Assembly (NCBI GenBank): GCA_001414345.1
Contig: LLCB01000014.1
Coordinates: 307,333-371,332 of the forward strand
Reading direction: 5' to 3'
Length of the DNA stretch: 64,000 nucleotides
Source of the DNA: Hymenoscyphus infarciens
Lineage: Eukaryota > Ascomycota > Leotiomycetes > Helotiales > Helotiaceae
In this document: piece after piece, positions 12,601-25,600 of the stretch
Layout: each line of letters opens with the position of its first letter
How positions within the stretch are numbered: the stretch's first letter is position 1
Program-made: the position numbers and the translations under genes
The notes under the pieces: model-generated
Seen by the model: only the letters and a program-made list of their open reading frames with translations
What the model was told of the DNA's origin: nothing
Databases searched by the model: none

Positions 12601-12983
12601 GATGAGTACAATACTCGAACATTACAGTTGGTTAGAGCTGTTACGGTGGACGAGATTAAGGCTGTGATGAGGGATGTTTTGTTGCCTATTTTTACGCCGG
12701 GGAAGGCGAATTTGGTGGTTACTGCTGCGCCGATTATGGAGGAGGTATGTTCCTATTTCATATCGCTTCGTGTTGAGCTTTGAAGATGTGGATTTGCTGA
12801 CTGTTGATTTAGGCACTTGTTAAGGGCTTCACGGAATTAGGTTTTAAGACTCAGACACAGCCACTTTCTAGCTTCCAGGAGAATTACGGACTTGAAGCTG
12901 GAGAGGATGAGGGTGATGATGAGAGCGAAGAGGAGGAGGGGAGTGATGAGGAAATGGGAGAGGGTAGCGGTGATGAGGAATGA
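9665..12983 (+). CDS. M16C-type zinc metalloprotease, YOL098C-like, 1046 aa, four exons
   Basis: Exons are 9665-10422, 10479-11794, 11849-12744 and 12813-12983, with introns of 54-68 bp that all follow GT-AG and keep one frame. The 1046 residues match the roughly 1,000-residue size of this family. The inverted zinc motif HTLEH is at residues 65-69 (His65, Glu68, His69). By position, Glu157 in VVYSEMQ is the expected third zinc ligand, as in presequence-protease-type M16C enzymes. The context SNTNAWTATDHTAYTLET (93-110) is typical of the catalytic N-terminal domain. The rest covers the non-catalytic M16 repeats that close the chamber, and the protein ends in an acidic tail of about 25 Asp/Glu/Ser/Gly residues. 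There is no obvious mitochondrial targeting peptide, so a cytosolic role in peptide breakdown is more likely than one in the matrix. The start is the first ATG in frame and precedes the conserved FRTIQQFKTDYAP segment closely. Confidence 0.9.
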
Positions 12984-13525
12984 TTTCTTTTCCTAGTGAA
13001 CTACGAAGCTCTAAGGCAATGAAACAAATTACCTGTGAGTGACTAGTCAGAGATGGTTCATAGGGACTCAAAGAGGTATGTGAGAGAGTTCAGGTGCGTA
13101 AACATGGCTATTTATTCATAATATGAAGATTAAGAGTCTATTGTTAGAAAGTCATGAACGACCTGCTATGCAAGTCTGTTCCGAACATATGTCAACTCTC
13201 CGAAGACAACAGCCGCTATAAATCTCGTTGTCGGCGACCTATAAACGTACTTTGCTACTGAAACTCCTAGATATGCTCGATGTAGACCTAATTCCAATCA
13301 CAACTACCACAAAAACAGCGGGACTCTTTGACACGAAAAGGCGCGCCAGTGAAACGCAAAACTCGTTTCCTGGCTGGGAGCCTGGCAGAGCAGGAAATTG
13401 GACTTCAATTAGTCGTCTCCTGTATGAGGCTTTTCCCGGATAGTGTGCCTCAAACTTCGCCCGACAGTCGAGTGCAATCAATCCAGCCTTACTTAGACGG
13501 ACGTTAATCCCAAAATCCCAGAGTT
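12984..13525. other. Downstream intergenic region of the M16C gene
   Basis: There is no supportable gene. The frame at 13228-13443 lacks any recognisable domain. The first 150 bp presumably hold the 3' untranslated region of the protease gene. Confidence 0.45.
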
Positions 13526-14047
13526 TTGTTCCAAACAGTTGACCCCTTCAATCTTACAACTACAATCAACAGTCTCCTTACAATGCCGACACCGCTAACA
13601 AGTCAATTCTCCCTCTCCCTGGAATTGAGCCGCGTTCTCCCTGCACTCGGAATCGCCTCTATAGCCGCGGGTGACGCTCTCATGAAGCTCGCCCGTGATC
13701 TCAGCGCATCAGGGTCAGATATTATGATTGAAGAGGATCTGGCCGCTGTCTTCCGCTAAAACCGCATCGATCCAGTATTTGAGAACCAATTCCGCAAAGA
13801 TGTTATTACTATAACAAAGTTATCTTCCTTAGAGAAGATGCTGCCAGTTTCGCTATTGAGCGGTCCAGGGCCGACGGTCATAAGAGCGCTCAAAGATCCA
13901 GCATATATACCGCTTATAGTACAACTTTCGTTGCTCTATATATTATATAATATCGAGCCTTTAGCCGATGCTTTGTTAGAGGCATTGAGGTTACGAGCTA
14001 TGGCGTCAGGAATTAATGAAGGGGCTAAGCCAGTATATTACAAGTAG
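13526..14047 (+). pseudogene. Broken gene for a hypothetical fungal protein, next to the transposon block
   Basis: Two frames in the same phase (13526-13759 and 13838-14047) read as one protein interrupted by a TAA at 13757-13759. A likely start is the ATG at 13583 (MPTPLTSQFSLSLELS). After the stop the frame continues with NRIDPVFENQFRKD, then GPGPTVIRALKDPAY and LADALLEALRLRA. These are the kinds of motifs I associate with a group of uncharacterised ascomycete proteins. Around 13828-13866 another frame reads LREDAASFAIER just before GPGP, which suggests a pair of compensating indels. The stop could be a CAA-to-TAA transition. No function is known to me. The chromovirus begins about 125 bp downstream. 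Confidence 0.42.
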
Positions 14048-14173
14048 CAGTTCTCTCTAGGGAACACTGTAAGCATATGCTAACTAGACTGCTGGTTTCA
14101 ACTGAGAACCGTTAATATAACAGGTTCAAGTAGAACTCCATATGCCTTATTAGATGCCGGATACTAGAGATGG

Positions 14174-14362
14174 TGTGATAGTCCCAGTTACATACGTCAC
14201 TTACGTAACTAGGTTAGCCCGAGGCTTTGCCGAGGCTTTACTTAATATATATAAATAAAGCTAGAGTGCCTACACTCTTCGCTTTTCTCTTTAGTTTAGT
14301 TTTCCTTAATATTAGGTACTATTCTATAAGTACTCTCTTTATATATTTATAGAAGGCTATTA
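14174..14362 (+). repeat. Left LTR of the chromovirus (189 bp)
   Basis: It aligns end to end with 25741-25929. Differences are almost all C/T and G/A transitions, consistent with RIP rather than age alone. A TATA-like stretch (taatatatataaa) and a CT-rich segment lie in the middle. Confidence 0.88.
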
Positions 14363-15102
14363 TACTAAAACTAAACTCTCTCTCTTTACTTAGAAAGGCT
14401 TTTACTAATATCCTAATAATAATATATATATTTACTTATATTAAATCTATTAAATTCACTATCTTCCTCTATAAAGCCTAACCTATTTATATCGAGTAGT
14501 AAGGTCCGACGTTCTTCTATTAGCTATATTAAGTCCTTTAAAAGTAACCTATTAACCTAAGAACTATTCTACTCTACTTTAGAGTTAGTAGAGCTAATCC
14601 CTCTTCCCTCTTCTATTAACGTCGTATCCTAATCTAGCTTAAGAACTCGACTCGAAAAAACATATATACTAGCTATTACTATACCACCACTACCTCCTCC
14701 TACTAAGGCAACTACTAGTTCCTTATAGTATAAGATCTCTAAATCACCTCTACCTAACTCTACCTTATAATAAATCCTTAAAGTAATAACCTCGTTAATA
14801 AGTAAAGTTCACAAACTTAAAGTAAATACTTTAAATATAGCTAGTACTTCCTATTAATATACCTCTATTTAGCTACAAACTCTTAATATAACTCGTTCCT
14901 CTTCCGCAGTTCTATTATCTAAGAAGATAAGTAGAATAGCTAATCCTTACTAATTTACTATAAAAGACAAATTCACCTATATAACCTAGGAAACTAAAAT
15001 CATAGTAAAGTTATCTATTAATACTAACTACTTTAAGTTTAAGAAAGCAAGAATAAATTTGATTTTCTACTATACTTCTAGAAGAGCTTAAAACTATATT
15101 TA

Positions 15103-15793
15103 CTTTACTGCTAACTAGCGAGGGTTTTAAGACAGGGTTAAATCCGGTTCAACCCCGACTCGAGGTGATTTAGACCGATTCCAGAAGCGTGTTCGAGCTA
15201 GTTTATAAACTAGATTAAAGTAGTTTAAAATGATTTAAGAACTAGGTTAAATATGCTTTAAAACCGACTTAAGATAATTCATAGCAGTAAAACCCGACTC
15301 GTTTCAGCGAGTTAAACTCGTTTCAGCGAGTCGAACCAGGTTATGAACCGGGTCAAGTGAGTTAAGTTAGTGTCGGACCCGCCTTAAACTAGTTTAACTT
15401 AATTCTAGACCCGCCTTAAACTAGTAGTAACTTAGTATTAGAGTAGCCTTAAATTAGTACTAAAAAAATCACTAGCAAATATAAAAAAAGACTAGAATCA
15501 GATCAGGCGTATATTACGTAGCTACACTACTCTTATACAACATGCCCTGGTTCGTCGAATGCCCGAGTCCTGCTTCCACAAATTCCACCAATTCCACCGA
15601 TTCCACCGATTATTCCACTGAATGTTCTACTGAATGTTCCACCGATTGTTCCACCGACCCAAATGACGTTATCCATGTATGTATGCCACGCTGTGATTGG
15701 TCGGATCGGTCGGTCGGTCGGTCGGTCGGTCAGAAACTATAAGGCCCGCACGTCAGTTTAGAAAGTAAGGGTAGAAACAGTACGTACCGTAAA

Positions 15794-15825
<32 letters not shown>

Positions 15826-16730
15826 CGATGACGTAGATGACAAATCCGATGCTTTAGATTCGCTAGGTCACCAATTTAGGGCTTCTTATTCGCCTGTACT
15901 GGCCGATGTTGTTCGACGACGTGGAATTGACCGGGGTAGCGAATGCGACGAATACGACCTGGATTACGATGCCGATAAGCAACCCGATGCCGATGCCGAG
16001 TAAAGAATGCGATGCGATAGCGATATTAATAGATAGTTATCGTCGTCGTCGTCGTCGTCGTCGTCGAAGTGAAGTGTCGAAGTTGAAGATGTCGAAGTCG
16101 AAGTCGTCGAAGTCGAAGGTGGGGGTGGCCCGTGTGCTAGGTCTTGGCGGCTACGTAGCTAGTTATACGTAGTACACCGTGTTCAGCAAGAGCGACCCTG
16201 GTACAAAAGCCACGCCCTACCATATGACCTACTTTAGTTACGTGACTTCTATTTTTTATAGGCTAGTAGCCCTATTTATAAGGATTATTAATATATAATT
16301 ACTAATTAAAGTTAATATATAAAAAGCCGCTTAAATCGTCTTTAAAAAAAAAACACTCTCTCTAGACTTTTTATTTTTTCTTCTAAGTACTTTATTTTTA
16401 ATATATTTTTTAAACTAAGTTAAGAGCTAGATTATAAGTTAGTTTCTAATTTTAAATCGTTTTATAAATCGGTTTCTTACTTTAAATCGTTTTATAAATC
16501 GGCTTAAATTACTTTGAATCGTTTTATAAATCAGCTTAAATTCCCTTAAATCGTTTTATAAATCGGTTTCTTACCTTAAATCGTTTTATAAATCAGCTTA
16601 AATTACTTTAAATCGTTTTATAAAACGTATTAGAGCTACTTTAAGAAATAACTCATATCTTAAACCGGTATTAAACCGGTATTAAGTCTAAGTTAATACT
16701 AGCTTAAAACCCTAGTAGAGGGCATATAAG
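15103..16730 (+). mobile_element. Family A copy 1: TA-flanked non-autonomous DNA element, 1,628 bp
   Basis: It starts CTTTACTGC and ends GGCATATAAG, with TA on both sides (15101-15102 and 16731-16732), giving short imperfect terminal inverted repeats. Internal landmarks shared with the other copies are a subterminal hairpin, a CTAGTTTATAAACTAG palindrome, a GC-richer middle with short tandem motifs (GGTC, GACAGC, CGT, CGAAGT), and near the right end an array of about 18- and 30-bp units containing AAATCGTTTTATAAATCGG. The short frames at 15542-15742 and 15906-16172 are products of these simple repeats and not genes. It lies inside the chromovirus. Confidence 0.8.
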
Positions 16731-16732
16731 TA

Positions 16733-18336
16733 CCTAAGATATAAGTTTAATACTATTAACTAGTTTAGTAGCTATAAAGAGATATTAACTTACCTCTAAA
16801 ACATCGCTGTTAGCCCTTACTTATACTAAGAAGCTCGTATCTAATACTAAGACCTTATTATATTAAAGATAGAAACTTTCTATAACTTCTATACTAAGTT
16901 CTAACAACTTATAGATAAAGCCGAAGTTCTTCTATAAGACTAGGTAGAAGACTTATAGAATAAGTTAACTCTTATACTACGCTAATCTCTTATTATTACT
17001 AAGTTCTAAGCTAAGAGAGATATAAACTCCTTTTATAATCTTATAAGTAGTATTAATAATAACCTTTAAAATCTCGCTTCTTAAAGAGTATAAGTAACGA
17101 ACTTTCCTCCTACTTCGAACCTATATACGCCTACTCCTACGCCTACTAGCCCTTCTTCCTCTATAGCCTCTTTTATCTCTCTTAGACGTCTTAACGCCTC
17201 TACTATAAATAACTGCTTAACTCTAAGACTATTAGATAAGTGCTTTAACTATAGTAAGCCTAGTTATTATATTAAGAATTATCTAAAGCTAAGAATATAT
17301 AGAATTAACTTTAAAGAGCTTAAAAGAAAAGACACTAGCTTAGAGTTAGGAAACGAAGAAGCTTAAAAGAAGACTCCTTCTTAGGTAAATATAGGATTAA
17401 TCTCTCTAAGATTAATCTATAGTTATTAATTAGTAGAAAAGCGTTTACTTTACCTAGTATAATAACTATTAATAGATTTAGTATATAAACTACTATTCTT
17501 AATAACCTTAGAGTAAATACCTTTTCTTTTATAAATACCTAACTTAGTTATAACTTTATAAAGTTCTATAGTTTAAAGACTAGAAGACTTCCTACTCCTA
17601 TTAAGATTCGTAGATATAATAGAGAAATCGAGAGTAAAGCTATATACTATCTCCTTTTAAATTATATCTTAAATAGCTAAAAATTCTTTAATATACTATT
17701 TATCCTCTTAGACTTAGGTTTATATAATATCATCCTTAGTTAGAGGTTCTTTAAGTACTTTTATATTAATATTAATATAACTTATTAGAAACTACTCTAG
17801 CCTAATAACCTTAAGCCTTACTTCTCTACTTAATAGCTAACTCCTCTCTCTTAAGACGCTATATAACTAAAAGACTTTATACTCTCTTATTAGGATAAAG
17901 CTAATACTTACGACTAAGCTATAGAAATAGACGAATAGTACTAATAAAGTAGAAGGCTCTTAAAGCCTATAGATTACCTTAAAATTAATACTATAACCCT
18001 GGCTAGTTATACCTTAACTATACGTAGTAGAGGAGGCTATAAGTCTTTAATATAAGTAAAATACTAGGTTATAAAGAAAAAACTTAAAAACGTTATAAAG
18101 AAGGTACTTGCTCTAGTATACTATTAGAAACCCTTTATCTTAAAGAAGTTAGACTCTATTATTAACATTTTAGCTATTTTAGCTATAGGAATATATTATT
18201 ACTTACTCTAAGAGAATAGTAAGATATTTACTATAAGTATATACGAAATTAATACTATTATAGCTAATCGAGAACTAGATATAGCCTCTAATATCGCTCT
18301 TCTTAATAAGTACTAGAACTTTAAAGAAGTATTTTC
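16733..18336 (+). pseudogene. Chromovirus gag and protease region, RIP-damaged
   Basis: At about 17229-17285 a frame reads KCFNYSKPSYY followed by IKNYLK. This fits a CCHC zinc knuckle in which the later Cys and His positions have become Tyr by transitions. About 450 bp further on (near 17695-17720) LLDLG replaces the aspartic-protease D-S/T-G core. Many in-frame TAG/TAA codons interrupt it. The segment ends at the TTTTC target site of the inserted LTR element. Confidence 0.65.
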
Positions 18337-21300
18337 TATAACGGTATGCCGTTCTATATAGCCGATATTATATAATATATGCCGTATATATTAGCTTTCA
18401 GTAGTTGTTATTTTGTATTATCTAATTTAGGAAGGTTACGTCTGTCTAGACTTTTAGACGTACTTTGTAGAGTTTAAGCTTTTATATTAGCCGACGTATA
18501 TTATTGTTTAGTTTTATACCTCTTTTATATTATCTAAAACCTCTTATATATAGTAGCCTACTCCTAGAGTTAGAAAAGGCTAGTTATTATTTTCTTTTAT
18601 ATTAGTACCTAGTATCTATATACGTTATTCTACTATATATACTTCTATATACCTCTACTATAGTTATATATATTTTATACTATTATATAAAAACAATAAC
18701 TATTCTTTATTAGTAATAGCCTTAATAATATCTCCTTTAAGCTTATCGCTACTCTTTATTTAGAAGTCGATTTACTCTTAATTTAGAATATTATAATAGT
18801 ATTCTTAAATAGCTAGGTAATTAGAGACTACCTAGATAGCTAGTAATACTAGGGTTTAGTATTTATATAGATAGCTAGTAAAAATCGTATTTTAGTATAT
18901 ATTAAGAGATTAGAATACGCTAAGTATTCCTAAGAGTCCTAATAACCTTAGATTTAGTGAATAAGTCGACTTATAATAGTTATCTAGAAGGCTTCTAAAT
19001 CTAATCTTACCCCCCCCTCCTCTAGTTCTACTACGAGGTGTTAAGCGATAACTCTCTTCTAAGGCTACTACTACTCCTCTTTTTGAAAGACTCTCTAAAC
19101 TCTCTCTGAACTGAAACTATATAGTAAATATAAAAGGTCTTAAAAAGACTTTTTAAATATAGATAATATATAGATAAGATAGTAGTATAAAGGATAAAAC
19201 GATCGGTTAGCTAAGAGATAGAAGACAAAATTATAAGCGAACTTCGAAGTTAATAACTAAAATCCACCTCTAAACCCTCTCTAATCCGACTCTTCTTCGC
19301 CTTTAGACCTCTTTTACTTAAGAGACACTACTACCTCTAATACCTTTCTACTACTTCCCTTAAATCGGATATAAATCGGTTAAAATACGCTTTCTATTAG
19401 AATAAAACTTAGAAGCGAGCTCTTAGCTAAGTTATTACTATCTTTATTAATCTCGACTAAACATTATCTAACTCTACTCTAAACTTCTCTTAAAAATACC
19501 TCTACTAGTAAATAACTAAAAAGAATACGAATTACTTAGTTATAGACTAAGTCCTAGCTACTAGTATAAAGGTTAAAAGAGATAGAAGTTAAAAGAGATA
19601 GAAGTAGAATTAAGAAGAAGATTATACTAAAGAAACTTTTACTAACTTTAAAAGGTTACTTTTTAAGTATAGCTATACTTAGAGAGATACTAGAATTAGA
19701 AAGGTTCTTTTATATATAGAATAAGATTATATCTTAGCTCTAAAACCTGTCTACTACTCTTAAGAGACGCTAGAATTATAACTTTACTAAAATAGTAAAC
19801 GATCTTTTAGCTATAGATAAGAAGAGATACTTAAGCACTAAATATTTAGAAACAACTATACCTATTAATATTAGTACTTTAGTTTAAAAACACCTCTCTC
19901 TTGTCCTATTTAGCTCTAAACTCTCTATAATCTAATAGCGACTCTTTCTTTGAAATCAGAAGATAAATAAGTCCTTAAATACCTTAAAGAGAATAAGACA
20001 GCCTACGGGCCTAAGTAATATAGTTTTATATAACTAGATCTAGATCTCTGAACTTAGATACTACTATATCTATAACTATCTCTTTTATTATCTTAAACTT
20101 CGAATAGTAATTTTAACTTCGATAACTTAGCTATAACTTCGCCTTTAGCTAGCTAAAACCTCTCTAACTCTAATAAAGAGTCTTTCTTACTTTCTTTTTA
20201 CTTATAGTAGACTAGAAGTTCTTTTTTTATTTAAACTTTTTAAATTAGATATAAATTAGTATACTCTTAAAAGGATAGTAACCTCTTAGCTAAGTTATTA
20301 CTATCTATAATATTATTAACTTTTTTGTTCTAACTTTACTCTAAGTCCTCGCTAACTTTAGTTTAGATAAACTTATACTCTTTTATTATTTTGAATTCTT
20401 TGAATTAGATATAAATCGGTATACTCTTAAAGTGAACTCTTAGCTAAGATATTACTATTACCTATAACGTTATCTCTTGATATTTGCCTCTAACTCTACT
20501 TTAAATTTTTTCTAATTTTACTTTAGACTTTTTCTCTACTACTTCTAAAGTAGAATCGGAATTAGAAAACGATTTCAAATAAGTCTTTAAGTACTCTAAT
20601 TTAGACCTAAATTACTAAAGGGAACGAGGTAGCCTATAAGCCTAAGTAATATAGTTCCTATAATAGTACTAATAAATATTATACCTAAAACTATATCTCT
20701 TTTTAAACTTTAGTATTAAGTTTATTTATCTAGCTAAAACTACTCTTTTTTATTATCTCTAGTTACTTAGATAATATAATAATATTCGATAATAACGTAT
20801 TTAACTAGCTAAAACTATCTCTTCTCTTATTATCTTAAACTTTAGATAGTAAAACTCTTTAATATTTAGTAATAAACTCTTTTAACTAGCTAAACCTCTA
20901 CTCCTTATTATTCTAAACGTTAGATAATAATTTCAACTTTGATAACTTTAGTAATAACTCTTTTATTTTAACTAGCTAAAACTCTCTCTTTTATTATTCT
21001 TAGATACTTAGATAATTTAATAAACTTTAGTATTAAGTTTATTTAACTAGCTAAAACTTCTCTTTTTATTATCTTAAACTTTAGATAGTTAAACTTTAAT
21101 AACTTTAGTAATAACTCTTTTAACTAGCTAAAACTACTCTTTTTATTATCTTAAACTTTAGATAGTAAAACAACTTCGGTATTAACTTTACCTTTAACTA
21201 GCTGAAACTCCTTCTTTTATTATCTTAAACTTTAGATAGTATTTTTAATATTCGGTATTAACTCTATTAACTAGCTAAAACCACCTCTTTTATTATCTTT

Positions 21301-22659
21301 AGATACTTAGATAAGAATTTTAACTTTAATAACTTAGCTATAACTTTGCTTTTAACTAGCTAAAACTACTCCTTTTATTATCTTAAACTTTAGATAGTAA
21401 TTTTAAATTTAATATTAAGTCTTTTAACTAGCTAAAACCCTACTAACTCTGGTATAGAGTCTTATAGTCTTTATATTCTTTCTTACTTTTATTACTTTCT
21501 TTTACTTCTAGCTAGGCTAGAGGTTCTTTTTTTATTTAAATTCTTAAAATCGAATACGAATTAGTACGCTCTTAAAAGAATAGTAACCTCTTAGCTAAGT
21601 TATTACTATCTATAATATTATAGACTTTTCGTTTCTAATTTCACGTTTTTAAATTCGAATTAGATACGAATCGGTACGCTCTCGAAGTGAGCTCTTAACT
21701 AAGTTATTACTATTACTCTTAACGCTGCCTCTTAATCGAACGACCTCTAACTCTACTCTAAATTCGCCTTCGACTATTCTAAACTTTTTCTTTCCTACTT
21801 TCTTTTACTTCTAGCTAGTTTAGAAGTTCTTTTTTTATTTGAATTCTAATTAGATGTAAATTAATACACTCTTAAAGTAAGCTCTTAACTAAGTTATTAC
21901 TACCTCTTAACTAAACAACCTCTAACTTTACTCTAAATTCGCCTCTATCTCTACTTTAAACTTTTCTAATTTTACTTTAAACTTTTTCTAATCTACTAGA
22001 TAGATTAGACTATACTCTTTTAATAGACGTAAATACTTATTTTAATATTAAAGGATTAAAAACGAAGTCTTTTTTATAAGTATCTACGAATTAGATTAGT
22101 TATAATTTAAAACCGATATCTTAATATCTCGCTTCGCTTATAACAAATCTTAATAAAAAAACAAAGCATCTTTGAACCTAGGTTAGCTACGATTTAGACC
22201 CTAACCGACTTATAATAATATAATAATATAACACTTACGCTATCCTAATTTAGCCTTAAACGATAAGAGATAGAAGACTCGAGATAAGTCTTTTTTAAGA
22301 GAGAGAGATATAATAGTATACTATCTTATATAACTAATATTATATAATATATACTATATATATTAGCTTTTAGTAGTTATTGTTTTATATTATCTAATTT
22401 AGGAAGGTTACGTCTATCTAGACTTTTAGATATACTTTATAGAGTTCGAGCTTTTTTATTAGCCGACGTATATCGTTGTTTAGTTTTATACCCCTTTTAT
22501 ATTATCTGAAACCTCTTATATATAGCAGCCTACTCCTAGAGTTAGAAAAGGCTAGTTATTGTTTTCTTCCGTATTAGTACCTAGTATCTATATACGTTAT
22601 TCTACTATACGTACTCCTATATACCTCTACTATAGTTATATATATTTCGTACTATTACA
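18337..22659 (+). mobile_element. Non-autonomous LTR retrotransposon nested in the chromovirus, 4,323 bp
   Basis: Two 351-bp LTRs (18337-18687 and 22309-22659) flank 3.6 kb of sequence. A perfect 5-bp target duplication, TTTTC, lies at 18332-18336 and 22660-22664. The least mutated ends read TATAACGGTA and TACTATTACA, which fit an original TGTAACGGTA...TACCGTTACA palindromic pair. A purine tract (AAGAGAGAGAGA) sits just before the right LTR. I found no gag or pol domain in either strand. The interior instead carries a degenerate tandem repeat. This is the structure of a large non-autonomous LTR derivative that borrows enzymes from another element. The host frame reads on after removal, so it is younger than the chromovirus. 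Confidence 0.87.
20080..21440. repeat. Degenerate tandem repeat inside the non-autonomous LTR element
   Basis: A unit of roughly 80-110 bp recurs about a dozen times. Its core is AACTAGCTAAAAC, then CTCTTTTTATTATC, then TTAAACTTTAGATAGT. Spacing and sequence drift from copy to copy. No reading frame is conserved between units. Confidence 0.7.
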
Positions 22660-22664
22660 TTTTC

Positions 22665-25600
22665 TAAGGCTACCTTAGACACTCTCCTACCTTACTAATA
22701 CTATAACTATAAGATTAATCTTAAAGGTCTAAACACTCTTAGATATTCCCCTCTATATAAGATATCTATAGAAGAGTTATTAGCTATAAAGGAATATATC
22801 TTAAAGAATCTTTATAAAGGGTTTATTAAATATAGCTAGTCCTCTTTTACTACTTCTATTCTATTTATAAAGAAAGTAGATAGAAGGCTACGTTTCTATA
22901 TTAACTTCTAAAAACTTAATAATCTTACTTAAAAAGACTACTATCTATTACCTCTAATTAATAAAACGCTTATATATATTAGTTAAGCTTATATTTTTAC
23001 TAAGCTAGATATCTAACAAGCCTTCTACTATATATAAATAGATCTAGACGCTAAGGAATTAACTACTTTTTATACCTACTATAGAATATATAAGTATAAG
23101 GTCCTACTATTTAGTCTAATAAATAGCCTATCTACCTATTAGTGCTATATAAACGACGTCTTATTTAACTATCTAAATAACTTCTACTCTACCTACTTAG
23201 ATAATATCCTTATTTACTTATTAAATGTTCTTAAATATAAAGAGTATATATAAAAAGTCCTTTAATATCTTAAGAATACTAGGTTATAGGTCGATATTAA
23301 GAAGTATAAGTTTAACGTTAAGAAGATAAAATACCTTAGGTTTATTATTAGTACTAATAGTATTAAAGTAGACTCTGAAAAGGTCTTAGTAGTATAGAAA
23401 TAGTAAGCTCTAGAGATAGTAAAAGGCGTTTAAAGCTTCCTTAGTTTCTATAACTTCTATTAAAGGTTTATCTAGAACTATAACATAATTACAAAGCCCT
23501 TAGTATATCTAATATAGAATAACGTACCTTTTAATTTTAATAAGGAGTACTAGGAAGTGTTTAAAGACTTAAAGGTAGCACTTACCTCTATACTAATCCT
23601 CTACTACTACTCTTCTAATCTCTCTACTATAATTAAGATAGACGCTTTAGACGGAATTATTACTAGAGTATTATAATAATAATAAGCTAATAGAGAATAG
23701 TACTTTGTAGCCTACTTTAGTAAGACTATATCTCTAGCTAAGTATAACTATGAAATATATAATAAAGAGCTACTTACTATTATATACTTACTTATAAAAT
23801 AGAGACTAGAACTATAAAGTACTTATTTAAAAATCTACATTTATACTAATTATAAGGCGCTTAAGTACTTTATAACTACTAAGTAACTTACTACCTATTA
23901 AGCGAGGTAGGCTAAAGCCTTAGCCGAGTACTATTTTATTATTATATTCTATTTAAGGTGTAAGAATAATAAGATAGATGCTTTAACTTATAAAGTAAAT
24001 AAGATACGCTTATAGAAGGAACTTAAAGAGTAGTACTAGACTTATATACTTCTAATAAAGGAATAAGTTAATATAGAAGTATTTAAAGACCTAAGAGTTG
24101 AAATAAGCTTAATTATACTAGCTCTAGTTAATAATAACTACTTCTAAGAATCATTTATACTTTTAGAACGAATCTACTAAGTAAATAAGGATGCTATAAC
24201 ACTTTAAGCTATATAAGTATAAGCTAAAACTAATACTAATTCCCTATATACTCTAGAGGAAGGCCTTTTACTTTACTAAAACTACTTAGTAGTACTAGAC
24301 GTAGATATGCTAAGAATAGACCTCATTCGTAAGGCTTATAATTAGATACTTTTAGCTTACCTAAAGAGAGATAAGACCTACTAGATTCTATATTTAAGAT
24401 ATATCTAGTAAAATATAAAAGCTAATATTATAAGATATATACAAAACTATTATAATTATAGAAGAGTAGACGTTTCTTAAGATAAAATACTAGGCTATCT
24501 ATACCTACTCTTAGTACTACTACGTATATAGTAATATATAGCTATAGATTTTAAGTCCTTTCTAGTTAATAAGCATAGTTACGATAATATATTTATAGTA
24601 ATAGACTACTTATCTAAATAGTCTATTTTAATACTCTATTATAAGAACATTACTTCTAAATAGATAGTAAGGTTATATATTAAACATATTCTATAATACT
24701 ATAGGATTCTAGAAAGTATAATATTAGATAAAGGCTCTTACTTTATTACCGCGTTCTAGAGAGAGTTTACTCGAATCCTAGGTGTTCGGCTTCGACTCTC
24801 GACTATAAACTACGCTTAAATAGATAGCTAGACTAAGATTATAAATCAATACCTCGATTAGCGCTTATAGCTGTATATTAATTATTATTATACTAATTAG
24901 TCTAAGATCCTTTTAATAATAGACTATATATAGTTAGTACTACTTTATAGTATTATTAGAATATCGCCTTTTAAGTTATAGAAAGGATATATACTAAGAA
25001 CCTTATTTAACTAGTAAACACTAGAACTAGCTAATATAAAAGAACAGCTATTATAAGAAGAGGTTATAGTAGTTATAAAGATAATCTAGGAGGTTCTAGA
25101 CGTTAGCTAAGTAAATATATTAAAAGCTTAATAGAAGAAGGAATAAGATATAAATAAATATAAATAAGACGTCGATTTTAGAGTAAGAGATATAGTCTTT
25201 ATTATAACAAAGGACTAGGTAACTTAACGACTAAGCTAAAAGCTAGACTACTAGATAGCTAGCCTTTTTAAGATTCTTAAGGAAGTAGGTTCTGCTTTCT
25301 AATTATAACTACTAGCTTCTATCAAAGTTCACTCTATCTTCGCCTCTAAGAAGTTATATAAGGCTATAGATAATCCCTTACTAGAATAGGTAGTTATACT
25401 ACCTCTACTAATTATTATAAATAAAGAAGAGGAATAGGAGGTTAAAGAAATACTAGCTAGTAAGAAGAGATAGCAGTCCCTCTATTACTGAATTAAGTAG
25501 AAAGGCTATAATAAAGACCTTAATTAGTATCTAGCTTAATAACTAATATATATACTGTAACTAGTAGAGAGGTTCTATTTAGAGAAGCTAAAAATAGCTA

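Noticed and set aside
15906..16172. Arg-rich plus-strand frame in family A (also 57879-58160 and minus 27826-28101)
   Set aside because: The protein is a translation of CGT and CGAAGT simple repeats and is not kept as a frame across all copies.
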